A program made the position numbers and the translations under genes. DNA of 64,000 nt from Photobacterium sp. TY1-4. GTDB lineage: Bacteria > Pseudomonadota > Gammaproteobacteria > Enterobacterales > Vibrionaceae. The notes under the pieces are model-generated. The model worked only from the letters and a program-made list of their open reading frames with translations, was not told the origin of the DNA and did not search any database. Below, piece after piece: positions 54,944 through 63,793 of this stretch. Each line of letters opens with the position of its first letter. Position 1 is the stretch's first letter. Location of the stretch: positions 868,001 through 932,000 of the forward strand of contig NZ_CP099735.1 in the NCBI RefSeq assembly GCF_025398175.1. Direction: 5' to 3'.

Positions 54944-55330
54944 TTACTCGGTTTCTAAAATACCGCGTTCAATAAATACATCTTTTGCCGTCAGCATAGC
55001 GTTGATCGCGGCGGGAAAGCCTGCATACAACGCAACCTGCATGATCACCTCAACAATTTCTGCGGGTTTACAGCCGATGTTGAGCGCCCCTTGAATATGG
55101 CCATACAGTTGCGGCTGGCAGTTTCCCAATGCCGTGAGTGCTGAAATCGTCACCAGCTCCCGACGTTGGACATCAAGTTGCGAGCGCTGATAAATATCTC
55201 CAAACCCAAACTCAACCATATACTTTGCAAGATCAGGTGAAATCAGACTTAAGCCATCAAGGGCTTGCTTGCCATTTTCACCAAAGATCGCCATGTAGCT
55301 TTCCAGGCCACTCTCATATCTGTCATTCAT
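54944..55330 (-). CDS. Carboxymuconolactone decarboxylase family protein
   Basis: 128 residues, all-alpha CMD fold: RELVTISALTALGN and GHIQGALNIGCKPAEIVEVIMQ followed by YAGFPAAINAM. It lacks the CxxC of AhpD peroxidases and has the arrangement of gamma-CMD enzymes. Substrate unknown. Single gene on the minus strand, next to an XRE-cupin regulator. Confidence 0.85.
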   Translation of the reverse strand: MNDRYESGLESYMAIFGENGKQALDGLSLISPDLAKYMVEFGFGDIYQRSQLDVQRRELVTISALTALGNCQPQLYGHIQGALNIGCKPAEIVEVIMQVALYAGFPAAINAMLTAKDVFIERGILETE

Positions 55331-55463
55331 GTGTACTTTTTAGCCTATACAATAGCGATTTATTTTCGCGGACAATTCGATCTCGCAAATGTACAACACT
55401 TGAAACACAAATTGTAGATTGCTTGAGCGCAATCCCGCCCGCTGTTATCGCCGTGCCTTGGTG

Positions 55464-56021
55464 CTAGCGATGTTCCGAAATCAGGATGGCACATGTACCT
55501 TCCTGAAGGGCTTCAAACATATGCGGCAAATCACCGGGATAAGAAATGTAATCCCCTTCGTTAAGTTCATAGCTCTCCGAGCGCAAGCCGAGTCTTGCCC
55601 TGCCTTTGGTGATAATCACATGCTCGATCACACCGGTATGGTGCGGTTCGGAATAATGCGGCTGTCCGGGTTTGACTTCAATCCAGTAAATATCCCGGCT
55701 GACGTGAGGCGGACATGCGGCAAGCAACGTGGCTTGATAGTCCTTGTTTGCGGAAGAGACGGACACACCCTCGCCATAGCGAATAATTTTCGTTTCTTGT
55801 CTGGGGGATTCAAGCAGACGGGACACCGGAATATCAAGGACAACACAGATAGACCATAGCGTTTCGATACTTGGATTCCCGACACCATTTTCCAGCTGAG
55901 ATAGCGTCGATTTCGCGATCTTGGCTCGTCTTGCGACCTCAGCAATACTCAATCCCGAGCGTTGCCGCTCAGCATGCAGGGTTGCCGCAATTTGCGCGAT
56001 AGGCGGTTCATTTCTGATCAT
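55464..56021 (-). CDS. XRE-cupin transcriptional regulator
   Basis: 185 residues: XRE helix-turn-helix at residues 10-65 (GLSIAEVARRAKIAKSTLSQ) and a C-terminal cupin (about 110-180, HHTGVIEHVIITKGRARLGL and GDYISYPGDLPHMFE) that would bind an amino acid or similar ligand. Divergent from a LysE-type exporter, its likely target; repeated CGTTCGATA boxes lie between them. Confidence 0.9.
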   Translation of the reverse strand: MIRNEPPIAQIAATLHAERQRSGLSIAEVARRAKIAKSTLSQLENGVGNPSIETLWSICVVLDIPVSRLLESPRQETKIIRYGEGVSVSSANKDYQATLLAACPPHVSRDIYWIEVKPGQPHYSEPHHTGVIEHVIITKGRARLGLRSESYELNEGDYISYPGDLPHMFEALQEGTCAILISEHR

Positions 56022-56070
56022 AACAGTCAGCAGCTCAATTCATCACTCTTAGCGTTTACGTTCATTATAA

Positions 56071-56154
56071 CAAACGAACGTTTTTTTTGACAAACATACC
56101 GTTGTCGCTCAATATATACACCAATCGTTCGATATAAAAACCATTCGTTCGATA
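56071..56154. promoter_or_regulatory. Repeated boxes between regulator and exporter
   Basis: CGTTCGATA at 56126-56134 and 56146-56154, 20 bases apart (two helical turns), and the related AACGAACGTT near 56073. Candidate sites for the XRE-cupin regulator. Confidence 0.55.
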
Positions 56155-56221
56155 AACACTACTTCTAGCTGAATTCAGGGATCCGTCAGGATCTGCGTCC
56201 AACGTTCAGGAGGAACGCAAG

Positions 56222-56836
56222 ATGGAATACATATTGTCTGTGGTGCTCTTTGCCATTTCTTCTTCAGTAACACCCGGCCCGAATAACATCATGATCATGA
56301 CTTCCGGGGTGAACTTCGGGATCCGTAAAAGCTTGCCTTTGCTCACCGGTATCTGTGTCGGTTTTTCTGTCATGCTCTTGCTGGTCGGACAGGGCTTTGG
56401 CCATTTATTTCAGCTATTTCCGCAGCTTAGTCTGGCGATTAAAATAGCCGGTACCTGTTATTTGCTGTACTTAGCCGGGCTGATTGCCGGAAGCCGCGGT
56501 GTTGACAAAGCAAGCCAAACCACCGAACCGTTCGGCTTCATCAAAGGTGCTCTGTTCCAATGGGTAAATGCGAAAGCATGGGTTGTGGCGATTGGCGCAA
56601 TCTCCGCCTTTACTACCGTTGGAGAACACTATGCGTTGCAGAACATGACGATTGCTACCACCTTCTTTATTATTTCTTTCCCCTGTGTCGGAATCTGGCT
56701 CATGTTCGGCTCGCTGCTTCGTCGCTACCTCGAAAATAGGACCTACTTGCGCTGGTTTAATCTTACGATGTCTTTGCTCTTGGTCATTTCAGTGCTCCCC
56801 GTCATGCGAGAGGTTTGGCAACACTTCACCCATTAG
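56222..56836 (+). CDS. LysE/RhtB-family amino acid exporter
   Basis: 204 residues, six membrane segments. Family motif SVTPGPNNIMIMTSGVNFG at residues 15-33; FQWVNAKAWVVAIGA near 116. Exports an amino acid or derivative; the substrate is not inferable. Strong AGGAGG ribosome site (56209-56214). Likely controlled by the divergent XRE-cupin gene. Confidence 0.92.
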   Translation: MEYILSVVLFAISSSVTPGPNNIMIMTSGVNFGIRKSLPLLTGICVGFSVMLLLVGQGFGHLFQLFPQLSLAIKIAGTCYLLYLAGLIAGSRGVDKASQTTEPFGFIKGALFQWVNAKAWVVAIGAISAFTTVGEHYALQNMTIATTFFIISFPCVGIWLMFGSLLRRYLENRTYLRWFNLTMSLLLVISVLPVMREVWQHFTH

Positions 56837-57032
56837 CCGGTGCGTGTATTGTCTCCCCAATGAAACCAGCACTGTTGAGCATTTGCCTAAACTGGAATGG
56901 GCATCGGTGCCTCAGGATTTTTCGGAGACGCACCCTGTCTCGAATGCAACGAACTGTAATCTCCCGGGACGTGGACCCGTTGAGCCCATTTCAACTTTCA
57001 GTTGTTTAACATTCCGTCTGAATCGTGGTGCT

Positions 57033-57989
57033 ATGGAATATCGTGACTATTACGCCATCCTTGAGATCCCCCGCGATGCGACGCTGGCGGATATCAAACG
57101 AGCCTATAAGAAAAGCGGGCGCAAATTCCACCCGGATGTGTCAAAAGATCCCGACGCCCAGCAAAAGTTTATCCAGGCCAAAGAGGCTTACGAAGTGCTC
57201 AAGGATCCCCAGAAGCGCGCCGCGTATGATCAGCTCGGGAAAGACTGGCACACCGGGGAGAATTTTGATGTACCGCCAAACTGGGAGGGCAACTTTGAGT
57301 TTTCCAGTGATGGCTTCACCCAGGGCGATACCGCTGCATTTTCGGATTTTTTTGAATCACTGTTTGGCGGTCACTTTGGCCACAGAGCCGAGCGGGCTCA
57401 TCAGGCTCGCAGTGCCCATCAGCATTTCTCGGCCAAGGGCGAAGATATCCACGCCAAGGTTCAAATTGATATTGAAGACAGTTTTCATGGCGCGGTACGC
57501 TCCCTTACCCTGCCGGCATCTCCGCTGGACGGCACGCAACCTCAGACCGTGAATTTAAAAATCCCCAAAGGGGTCCGGGAAGGTCAGCACATTCGTCTCG
57601 GCGGCAAGGGCATGCCCGGTCATGGCGGCGGCGCGACAGGCGATCTTTATCTGGAAGTCAGTTTTCGTCCGCATCCGCTCTACCGGCTTGAGCAGAAAAA
57701 TCTGTGTCTTTCCCTCCCTGTTACACCATGGGAGGCCGCGCTGGGCGCTAAAATCAAGATACCGACGCCCACGGGAGCCATTGAGGTGACCGTACCGGCC
57801 AACTCAGTGTCCGGCAAAATCCTGCGGCTTCGCGGCCGGGGGCTTCCCGGGACGTCTCCCGGGGATATGTTGATCACCCTGAATATCGTCCAACCCAAAG
57901 TAGAAACCGAGCAGGAAAAAGCCCTGTTCCGGCAGATGCAGGATCTGATGCCTTTTAATCCCCGTAGCCAATTTGGGTTTAAGTCATGA
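57033..57989 (+). CDS. cbpA: DnaJ-class co-chaperone CbpA
   Basis: 318 residues. N-terminal J domain (residues 1-70) with HPD (KFHPDVSKD), then a G/F-poor linker and the two C-terminal substrate-binding domains (IPKGVREGQHIRLGGKGMPG and PTGAIEVTVPANS...LRGRGLPG). No zinc-finger repeats, so CbpA rather than DnaJ. The frame is open for 380 bases upstream, but the family start and loss of protein character place the start at ATG 57033. Overlaps cbpM by ATGA. Confidence 0.94.
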   Translation: MEYRDYYAILEIPRDATLADIKRAYKKSGRKFHPDVSKDPDAQQKFIQAKEAYEVLKDPQKRAAYDQLGKDWHTGENFDVPPNWEGNFEFSSDGFTQGDTAAFSDFFESLFGGHFGHRAERAHQARSAHQHFSAKGEDIHAKVQIDIEDSFHGAVRSLTLPASPLDGTQPQTVNLKIPKGVREGQHIRLGGKGMPGHGGGATGDLYLEVSFRPHPLYRLEQKNLCLSLPVTPWEAALGAKIKIPTPTGAIEVTVPANSVSGKILRLRGRGLPGTSPGDMLITLNIVQPKVETEQEKALFRQMQDLMPFNPRSQFGFKS

Positions 57990-58315
57990 AGAAAAAAGTT
58001 ACTTCAGGTCAGCTCAGCATTACCGTCATTGCCGAGCATGAACCATCGCTGAGCCTAGCTGAGCTTTGCCGTGCCTGCGGTCAACCGGCCGAATGGGTGA
58101 TCGCGCTGGTTGAAGAAGGCGTGCTCGATCCGCAGGGCGATCGGCCCATTCACTGGCGTTTCGCCACCATCAATCTGCGTCGGGCATTGCGCGCCGGTCG
58201 CATGCAGCAAGATTTGGGGCTGAATATCCCCGGCATTGCAATCGCGCTTGATTTACTGGATGAAGTCGAACGGCTGCAACGCCTGCTGAACAGTCGGGAT
58301 GACCGACATTTGTAA
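57986..58315 (+). CDS. cbpM: Chaperone modulator CbpM
   Basis: 109 residues, MerR-like winged-helix fold without DNA-binding role; inhibits CbpA by binding its J domain. Seen: SLAELCRACGQPAEWVIALVEEGVL and RRALRAGRMQQDLGLNIPGIAIALDLLDE. Its ATG overlaps the cbpA stop. Confidence 0.92.
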   Translation: MKKKVTSGQLSITVIAEHEPSLSLAELCRACGQPAEWVIALVEEGVLDPQGDRPIHWRFATINLRRALRAGRMQQDLGLNIPGIAIALDLLDEVERLQRLLNSRDDRHL

Positions 58316-58548
58316 CCCACCGCAACTGCCCGGACAGCCCAATTGCATTTCATGCCCGCTCGGGTACTGTCTTGCAGGTTTCAAGGTACCGGCAGGCAGG
58401 TTTGAAGAATCAATTCTCCCTTAAAGGCCGTGCTCCAAAGGACAATGCAATTGGCCTTAATATGCCGGATTTCAAGTGAAAAATACTTGAACTTCAGATA
58501 CGATGCCTGCTTTAGACAACATGGTTGAGGGCAACCCGGGAGAATAAT

Positions 58549-59199
58549 GTGATTCAAGCTGATCTGACTTTCCACCAGCATGATTTCTCTAAACAGGATT
58601 TACAAGGCCATACCTTTAAGCGTTGCCACTTTTTTCAATGTGACTTCGACCATGCTGATTTAAAGGATGCTCAGTTCATTGATTGTCAGTTTATCGATTC
58701 GCAATCACTGGAAGGGTGCAACTTCCGATTCGCTGATCTGAAAGATGCCAGCTTCAGTAACTGTATGCTGGCAATGTGTAATTTCAGCCAAGCCAATTGT
58801 TTTGGGCTGGAGCTGCGTAAATGTGACTTGAAAGGTGCCAATTTTCAGCGCGCGAATTTCGCCAACCATGTCAGCCATGCCGTTTACTTCTGCTCGGTGT
58901 ATATCACCGGGTGCAACCTGACCTACAGTAACTTTGAACGCGCCATCATTGAAAAATGTGACTTATTTGAAAACCGCTGGCATGGTGCCAACCTATCCGG
59001 CGCGAGTTTCAAAGGATCAGACTTATCCCGCGGTGAGTTCAGTGCCGATCAATGGGATCAATTCAATCTGGAAGAATGTGATTTAACCCATGTCGATCTG
59101 GAAGGTCTGGATATTCGCCAGGTATCGTTATTCGGCGTCAAAATCTGTGACTGGCAACAAGAGCAGCTGTTATCGCCACTAGGGCTGGTGATCCTGTAG
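58549..59199 (+). CDS. qnr: Qnr-type pentapeptide-repeat protein
   Basis: 216 residues starting with GTG (CGGGAGA upstream). Built almost wholly of pentapeptide repeats (A[D/N]LxX), and it follows the Qnr pattern throughout: ADLKDASFSNC, KCDLKGANFQRANFANHVSH, FCSVYITGCNL, EKCDLFENRWHGANL, SDLSRGEFS, and the C-terminal WQQEQLL helix that mediates dimerisation. Qnr proteins mimic DNA and protect gyrase and topoisomerase IV from quinolones. Here it is a single chromosomal gene with no mobile element beside it, as in several Vibrionaceae thought to be the source of plasmid qnr genes. No LexA box seen upstream. Confidence 0.9.
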   Translation: MIQADLTFHQHDFSKQDLQGHTFKRCHFFQCDFDHADLKDAQFIDCQFIDSQSLEGCNFRFADLKDASFSNCMLAMCNFSQANCFGLELRKCDLKGANFQRANFANHVSHAVYFCSVYITGCNLTYSNFERAIIEKCDLFENRWHGANLSGASFKGSDLSRGEFSADQWDQFNLEECDLTHVDLEGLDIRQVSLFGVKICDWQQEQLLSPLGLVIL

Positions 59200-59403
59200 C
59201 AAGTTCGCCGGGTCGAGATGCGACCCGGCAAACGGGGTCAAAAAGCCATCGGGTTTCAACTGTCCGCATAGTTCAGACCAGACACTTACGCACTATCCGA
59301 AAACCCTGATAGTCACTATTTTCCGCAATGCTTACCAATGCCGTAAACTGCCCCCAACAAAATAACACTTCCCGACCCGGTGAATACAGCCAAGGACAGA
59401 GCC

Positions 59404-61074
59404 ATGCGCCCAGCCCACTTTCTCGCAATCACGAGCGTTCTCTGCAGTATCCCATTGATGGCAGCAGAACCCGCCGATGTAATCATCGCCAACGCTCAAA
59501 TTTATGGCCATCCCGATGCCGATACCCTCGCCATTGATGACGGCAAAATTGTGTTTGTAGGCCAAGCCCGCGAAGGCCGGGCCTATCAGGCTCCGGCAAC
59601 CCAACTCATCGATGCCGGGCAGGCCTTTGTGATGCCGGGCTTTATCGATAACCACAATCATGTGTTTGAAGCCGCTTCCGAAGTCGGTGGCAACTGCGAG
59701 CTGAACGCGGAAGCATCGCTGGCAGAACAAGTCCCGTATCTGAAAGCGTGTCGTCAGCAAGCGAATTCACGCGGCTGGCTGATGGGCTACGGCTTCTCGC
59801 TGGATGCCATTTTACATGATGAGAATCAAGATACCCCCTTAGCCGTGATTGACCGCATTTTCCCGGATCAGCCAGTGGTGATCATGGAGCAAACCTCCCA
59901 CTCAATGTGGGTAAACTCAGAAGCCCTGAAACGCGCCGGACTCTCCAGCCGTTCGCCAGAGCCGCAGGGCGGTAAAATCCTCAAGGATGAAGCAACCGGT
60001 GAGCTGAATGGCATTTTGCTCGATAACGCAGGCGACATTGTAATGGAGCTGGCATGGAACAGCATGGAGCGTCCTTTTCAGCAAAGTTACGATGGCTTAA
60101 TGGCCGGCCTGGAAGAAGCCGCCGCACACGGTATCACCACCATCGGTGACGGCCGCTTGTATTGGAAACGAGGCTGGTATGAGGTGTGGCAACAAGCCGC
60201 GCAAGACGGCACCTTAACGGCGCGGGTCTCCCTGCGACCGTGGATTTACCCGACCGAGCCGATGGCGTCACAACTGGCATTTTTGAAATCAATTCAGTCC
60301 GGTGACCACAACCGACTGCTGTGGGCCGATCAGGTCAAAATGTACAGCGATGGGATTTTCATCAACGGAACGGCCAAAACCCTGGCTCCCTATCGGGACA
60401 CTTATATCCCTGACGAGCCGTACGGCATCAATTATATTCCGCCGCAGCAAATGAAAACCTGGCTGAATGCCCTGGATCAGATCGGTTACAGCGCCCATGT
60501 CCATGCCATCGGCGATGGGGCAATCCGGGAGTCACTCAATGCCATTGACCATGTTCGCCATCAGGGCTCGAAAAGACCTTACACACTCACCCATGTCGAG
60601 CTGGTCAGCCCGAAAGATATCCCAAGGTTTGCCGAGCTCAATGTCACCGCAGATTTTCAGGTTGGTTCTGATTATATCGCCCACCACGATCATCAATGGG
60701 CAGAGGCTTTCCTTGGCGCCAGGCGCACCCGTGCATTGATGAACCTGAACGCAATTTTTGCGACCGGCGCCAACGTCACCTTGAGCAGTGACTGGAATGT
60801 CCACGATATCAACCCATTAGTGGGCATTGCCAATAGCCTGAAAATGGGCCACACCGGGTTGCCGGATATTCATGCTGCGATTGATGCCTACACCATCAAT
60901 GCCGCAAAAAGTTTGGGGATCAGTGAGATCACCGGCTCGCTTGAAATCGGGAAATCAGCCGATCTGGTCTTTCTGGCGCAGGATATTACCCGCTTGCCGA
61001 TCGACGCAATCCCAGAGACACCAATCATAATGACGGTGCTACAGGGAGATATCGTCTACGACGCAGAGCGGTAA
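59404..61074 (+). CDS. Exported YtcJ-like amidohydrolase
   Basis: 556 residues from ATG 59404 (AAGGACA upstream). Signal peptide (MRPAHFLAITSVLCSIPLMA) indicates export. Metal-binding HNH in PGFIDNHNHVFEA, later HVHAIGDGA, LTHVEL and SSDWNVHDINP, typical of the YtcJ-like amidohydrolase_3 group. Substrate unknown; members are mostly uncharacterised, some acting on N-acyl or formamide bonds. Ends with a terminator. Confidence 0.9.
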   Translation: MRPAHFLAITSVLCSIPLMAAEPADVIIANAQIYGHPDADTLAIDDGKIVFVGQAREGRAYQAPATQLIDAGQAFVMPGFIDNHNHVFEAASEVGGNCELNAEASLAEQVPYLKACRQQANSRGWLMGYGFSLDAILHDENQDTPLAVIDRIFPDQPVVIMEQTSHSMWVNSEALKRAGLSSRSPEPQGGKILKDEATGELNGILLDNAGDIVMELAWNSMERPFQQSYDGLMAGLEEAAAHGITTIGDGRLYWKRGWYEVWQQAAQDGTLTARVSLRPWIYPTEPMASQLAFLKSIQSGDHNRLLWADQVKMYSDGIFINGTAKTLAPYRDTYIPDEPYGINYIPPQQMKTWLNALDQIGYSAHVHAIGDGAIRESLNAIDHVRHQGSKRPYTLTHVELVSPKDIPRFAELNVTADFQVGSDYIAHHDHQWAEAFLGARRTRALMNLNAIFATGANVTLSSDWNVHDINPLVGIANSLKMGHTGLPDIHAAIDAYTINAAKSLGISEITGSLEIGKSADLVFLAQDITRLPIDAIPETPIIMTVLQGDIVYDAER

Positions 61075-61083
61075 TTCAGAAGG

Positions 61084-61112
61084 GGCAGGCGCTTTGCTGC
61101 CCCGTTTCTCTT
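61084..61112 (+). terminator. Terminator after the amidohydrolase
   Basis: GGGGCAG...CTGCCCC with an eight-base loop, followed by GTTTCTCTTTC. Adequate stem, imperfect T-run. Confidence 0.6.
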
Positions 61113-61161
61113 TCAACCGGGGCCGGGGCACTGCATGCGAAACGCACCACTGTTATCCCCA

Positions 61162-62049
61162 TCATTTGCTCAGCTGGTGATGCTCCCGAAAAGCCGCAAG
61201 GGCGGTACGCCCGGTGTCAGAAAAGGCCAGTCCGTTGCGCCAGCAAAGCTCAACCCGCCGCTGAATATCAGCTGGTTCAACCTCGCAGTAAAGCTCAACC
61301 AGATGGCCGGATTCGAGGTATGTGCTGACACAAGCTTGCGGTAAAAACGCAAATCCCTGATGCCGGATGAGCATGGCGATCAGAGACGAGAGATCAGAAA
61401 ACAGGGCATAGCACGGACTGAAACCATCATTGGTTTCGTCACTGTCGCCTTCGCTGGCATCTCCCCACACCAACTCACGATACTGACTCAAATCCTGATT
61501 GGTCACGCAAGCATGTTGCGCCAATGGATGGTTCGGGCTACACAGCAACACCTCGCGATACTGCCCCAAGCGACAATAATCAAACGATTTATGATGCAGT
61601 GTGTCCGACTCGTGCATCATGATGATATCAACATGACCATCGGCCAAGTCCTGTTCCAACTGAGCTCGTTCATCTCGGTAGAGCTCAATGTTGAGTTGCA
61701 GCAGTGCCAGAATATGAGCCATCGGCGGCGTGAATGCGTTGTCCGGAATATAATTCTCAATCCCAATGCAGAGCACCTTCGGTTCATGGTTCGCGATCAC
61801 TTCAGCACTTTGGACAAACTTATCGAACTGGCTCAGGGTATGGGCCAAATGAGGCAGCAAGCTTGCCCCGTCTTCGCTCAACATGGTTTTGTTGCCCGTT
61901 CGCTCGAAAAATTGAACGCCTAGATCAATCTCCAGATCAGAGATCCATTGGCTCAGTTGGGATTGCTTTTTACCCATTTGGCGGGCCGCAGCAGATATCG
62001 AGCCGGTTTCTGCCGCAAGTAACAGCGCTTTGAGATGCAGTGTGTTCAT
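61162..62049 (-). CDS. LysR-family transcriptional regulator
   Basis: 295 residues: LysR helix-turn-helix at residues 1-60 (LKALLLAAETGSISAAARQM) and a two-lobed effector domain. Divergent, across 332 bp, from an MFS efflux gene, its likely target. That gap shows no obvious LysR palindrome to my eye. Confidence 0.92.
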   Translation of the reverse strand: MNTLHLKALLLAAETGSISAAARQMGKKQSQLSQWISDLEIDLGVQFFERTGNKTMLSEDGASLLPHLAHTLSQFDKFVQSAEVIANHEPKVLCIGIENYIPDNAFTPPMAHILALLQLNIELYRDERAQLEQDLADGHVDIIMMHESDTLHHKSFDYCRLGQYREVLLCSPNHPLAQHACVTNQDLSQYRELVWGDASEGDSDETNDGFSPCYALFSDLSSLIAMLIRHQGFAFLPQACVSTYLESGHLVELYCEVEPADIQRRVELCWRNGLAFSDTGRTALAAFREHHQLSK

Positions 62050-62381
62050 AGATCAGTCGTGGGTATCCGATGGGGTTCGGCGCTTGAAAAAACCATCATT
62101 TCTCGCCGCCATGTATTTCATAGCTACACGATAGCACAAACCCGGTTTTGGCTCGCGAGCCTATGTTTCATAACCGGACACCTGACAACCAGGAGTATAT
62201 GCCTCTGCGCACTTCAACTGTGTGCCACTCGGTACTGGCACCATTTATTGCATTTACCACAAAAGTAATTTGCGCAAGGCGCTATTTTTCACAAAGCCGG
62301 TTTTCACAATACTTCTCTCAACCCGCGAGATGCCACACCAAAGATGGTTTCGCGGACCAATCATCCAAAGAGAGAGAAATT

Positions 62382-63581
62382 ATGCCTTTAGCACTGTTTG
62401 CATTGACGCTCAGCGCTTTTGCAATTGGAACCACCGAGTTCGTGATCGTCGGATTGATCCCGACGATGGCGGCAGATTTAAACGTCTCCCTGCCTTCGGC
62501 AGGATTGTTAGTCAGTCTTTACGCACTTGGTGTAGCCGTTGGTGCCCCGGTGTTAACCGCACTGACAGGAAACTGGCGACGCAAGAATGTCTTGCTGGCG
62601 GTTATGTCACTGTTTGTGGTAGGGAACTTGCTGGCTTGGCAGGCACCCGGCTACACCACCCTGGTGACTGCGCGCATTCTGACCGGGCTCGCCCATGGTG
62701 TCTTTTTCTCCATCGGCTCAACCATTGCCACCGGTTTGGTTACCAAAGAAAAGGCGGCCAGCGCGATTGCGATCATGTTTACCGGACTCACTGTCGCCTT
62801 AGTGACCGGTGTACCACTGGGGACCTACATCGGTCAATCATTTGGCTGGCAGGCAACATTTCTGACGGTCGCCCTGCTGGGTCTGATTGCACTGATTGGT
62901 AGTGCCCTGCTGATCCCTGCTCGCCTCAGACAATCCCCGGCAGCCAAACTGTCGTCGCAGTTGAAGGTTCTGATCCAACCTCGCCTGCTCTTGGTTTATG
63001 CCATTACAGCGCTTGGGTACGGCGGTACCTTTACCGCGTTTACGTTTCTGACCCCAATCCTGGAGCAGATCTCCGGATTTAACGCCAATGCCATCAGTTT
63101 GATCATGCTGGTTTACGGCGTCTCTGTTGCAGCCGGTAACATCTGGGGCGGCAAGATGGCCGATAAAATGGGCCCGATCCGCGCACTTACGCTTATCTTC
63201 AGCGGCCTGGCCGGCGTACTCGTGCTCTTTCACTTTACCGCAGTCCATCCTATCGCAGCTGTGGCAACCATTTTGATCTGGGGCGCTTTTGCCTTTGGTA
63301 ATGTCCCCGGGCTGCAGGTTTATGTTGTCAAGCTGGCAGAGAAATATACCCCGGACGCGGTCGATGTCGCATCCGGCCTCAACATTGCGGCTTTTAATAT
63401 TGGGATTGCACTCGGCGCCTGGGGTGGCGGCCACATCGTTGCCGAAGCCGGCCTGATGCACACCCCGTGGGTCGGCGCAGTGGTTGTGCTTGTCGCGCTG
63501 CTCCTCACCCGCTTGAGCGGCAGGCTCGATCAACGCGCAGCCCGACCGGAACCCGCCGAACTGGACATCCGGAAAGCGTAA
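62382..63581 (+). CDS. MFS drug/sugar efflux transporter (DHA1, AraJ-like)
   Basis: 399 residues from ATG 62382, with GAGAGAAATT upstream. Twelve membrane segments; the N-terminus ALTLSAFAIGTTEFVIVGLI and motif GNWRRKNVL in the 2-3 loop are typical of the AraJ/YdeA/NepI branch of DHA1. Probably proton-driven efflux of sugars, nucleosides or drugs. Upstream frame to 62148 lacks protein character. Confidence 0.9.
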   Translation: MPLALFALTLSAFAIGTTEFVIVGLIPTMAADLNVSLPSAGLLVSLYALGVAVGAPVLTALTGNWRRKNVLLAVMSLFVVGNLLAWQAPGYTTLVTARILTGLAHGVFFSIGSTIATGLVTKEKAASAIAIMFTGLTVALVTGVPLGTYIGQSFGWQATFLTVALLGLIALIGSALLIPARLRQSPAAKLSSQLKVLIQPRLLLVYAITALGYGGTFTAFTFLTPILEQISGFNANAISLIMLVYGVSVAAGNIWGGKMADKMGPIRALTLIFSGLAGVLVLFHFTAVHPIAAVATILIWGAFAFGNVPGLQVYVVKLAEKYTPDAVDVASGLNIAAFNIGIALGAWGGGHIVAEAGLMHTPWVGAVVVLVALLLTRLSGRLDQRAARPEPAELDIRKA

Positions 63582-63674
63582 TCTGAAACAGGCCGGGCCA
63601 AGATGATGGGATTGGCCCGGTGATTCGTTCATCCCGCCACCCTACCGTGTGTGCACTAACCCAAAGCGTCATCA

Positions 63675-63734
63675 ATCAATACGCAATAAATCAAGACGCA
63701 ATGAATCAGAATGCATTAAATCAAAGTGCGATAC
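63675..63734. repeat. Four 15-bp degenerate tandem repeats upstream of phzF-like gene
   Basis: Units start ATCAATACGCAATAA (63675), ATCAAGACGCAATGA (63690), ATCAGAATGCATTAA (63705) and ATCAAAGTGCGATAC (63720). Spacing is exact while sequence drifts, suggesting iterated protein-binding sites or decaying duplications. Confidence 0.6.
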
Positions 63735-63793
63735 ACCAAATTTTCTTCTATGATGGCCTTCAGATAAATACCCGCTTCAGGAAAGGCCACGAA

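Noticed and set aside
54944..55330. AhpD alkylhydroperoxidase
   Set aside because: Same fold, but the redox CxxC motif is absent.
56652..57032. Upstream extension of CbpA overlapping the lysE end
   Set aside because: The J domain starts at Met 57033; the extension is low-complexity out-of-frame sequence of lysE and intergenic DNA.
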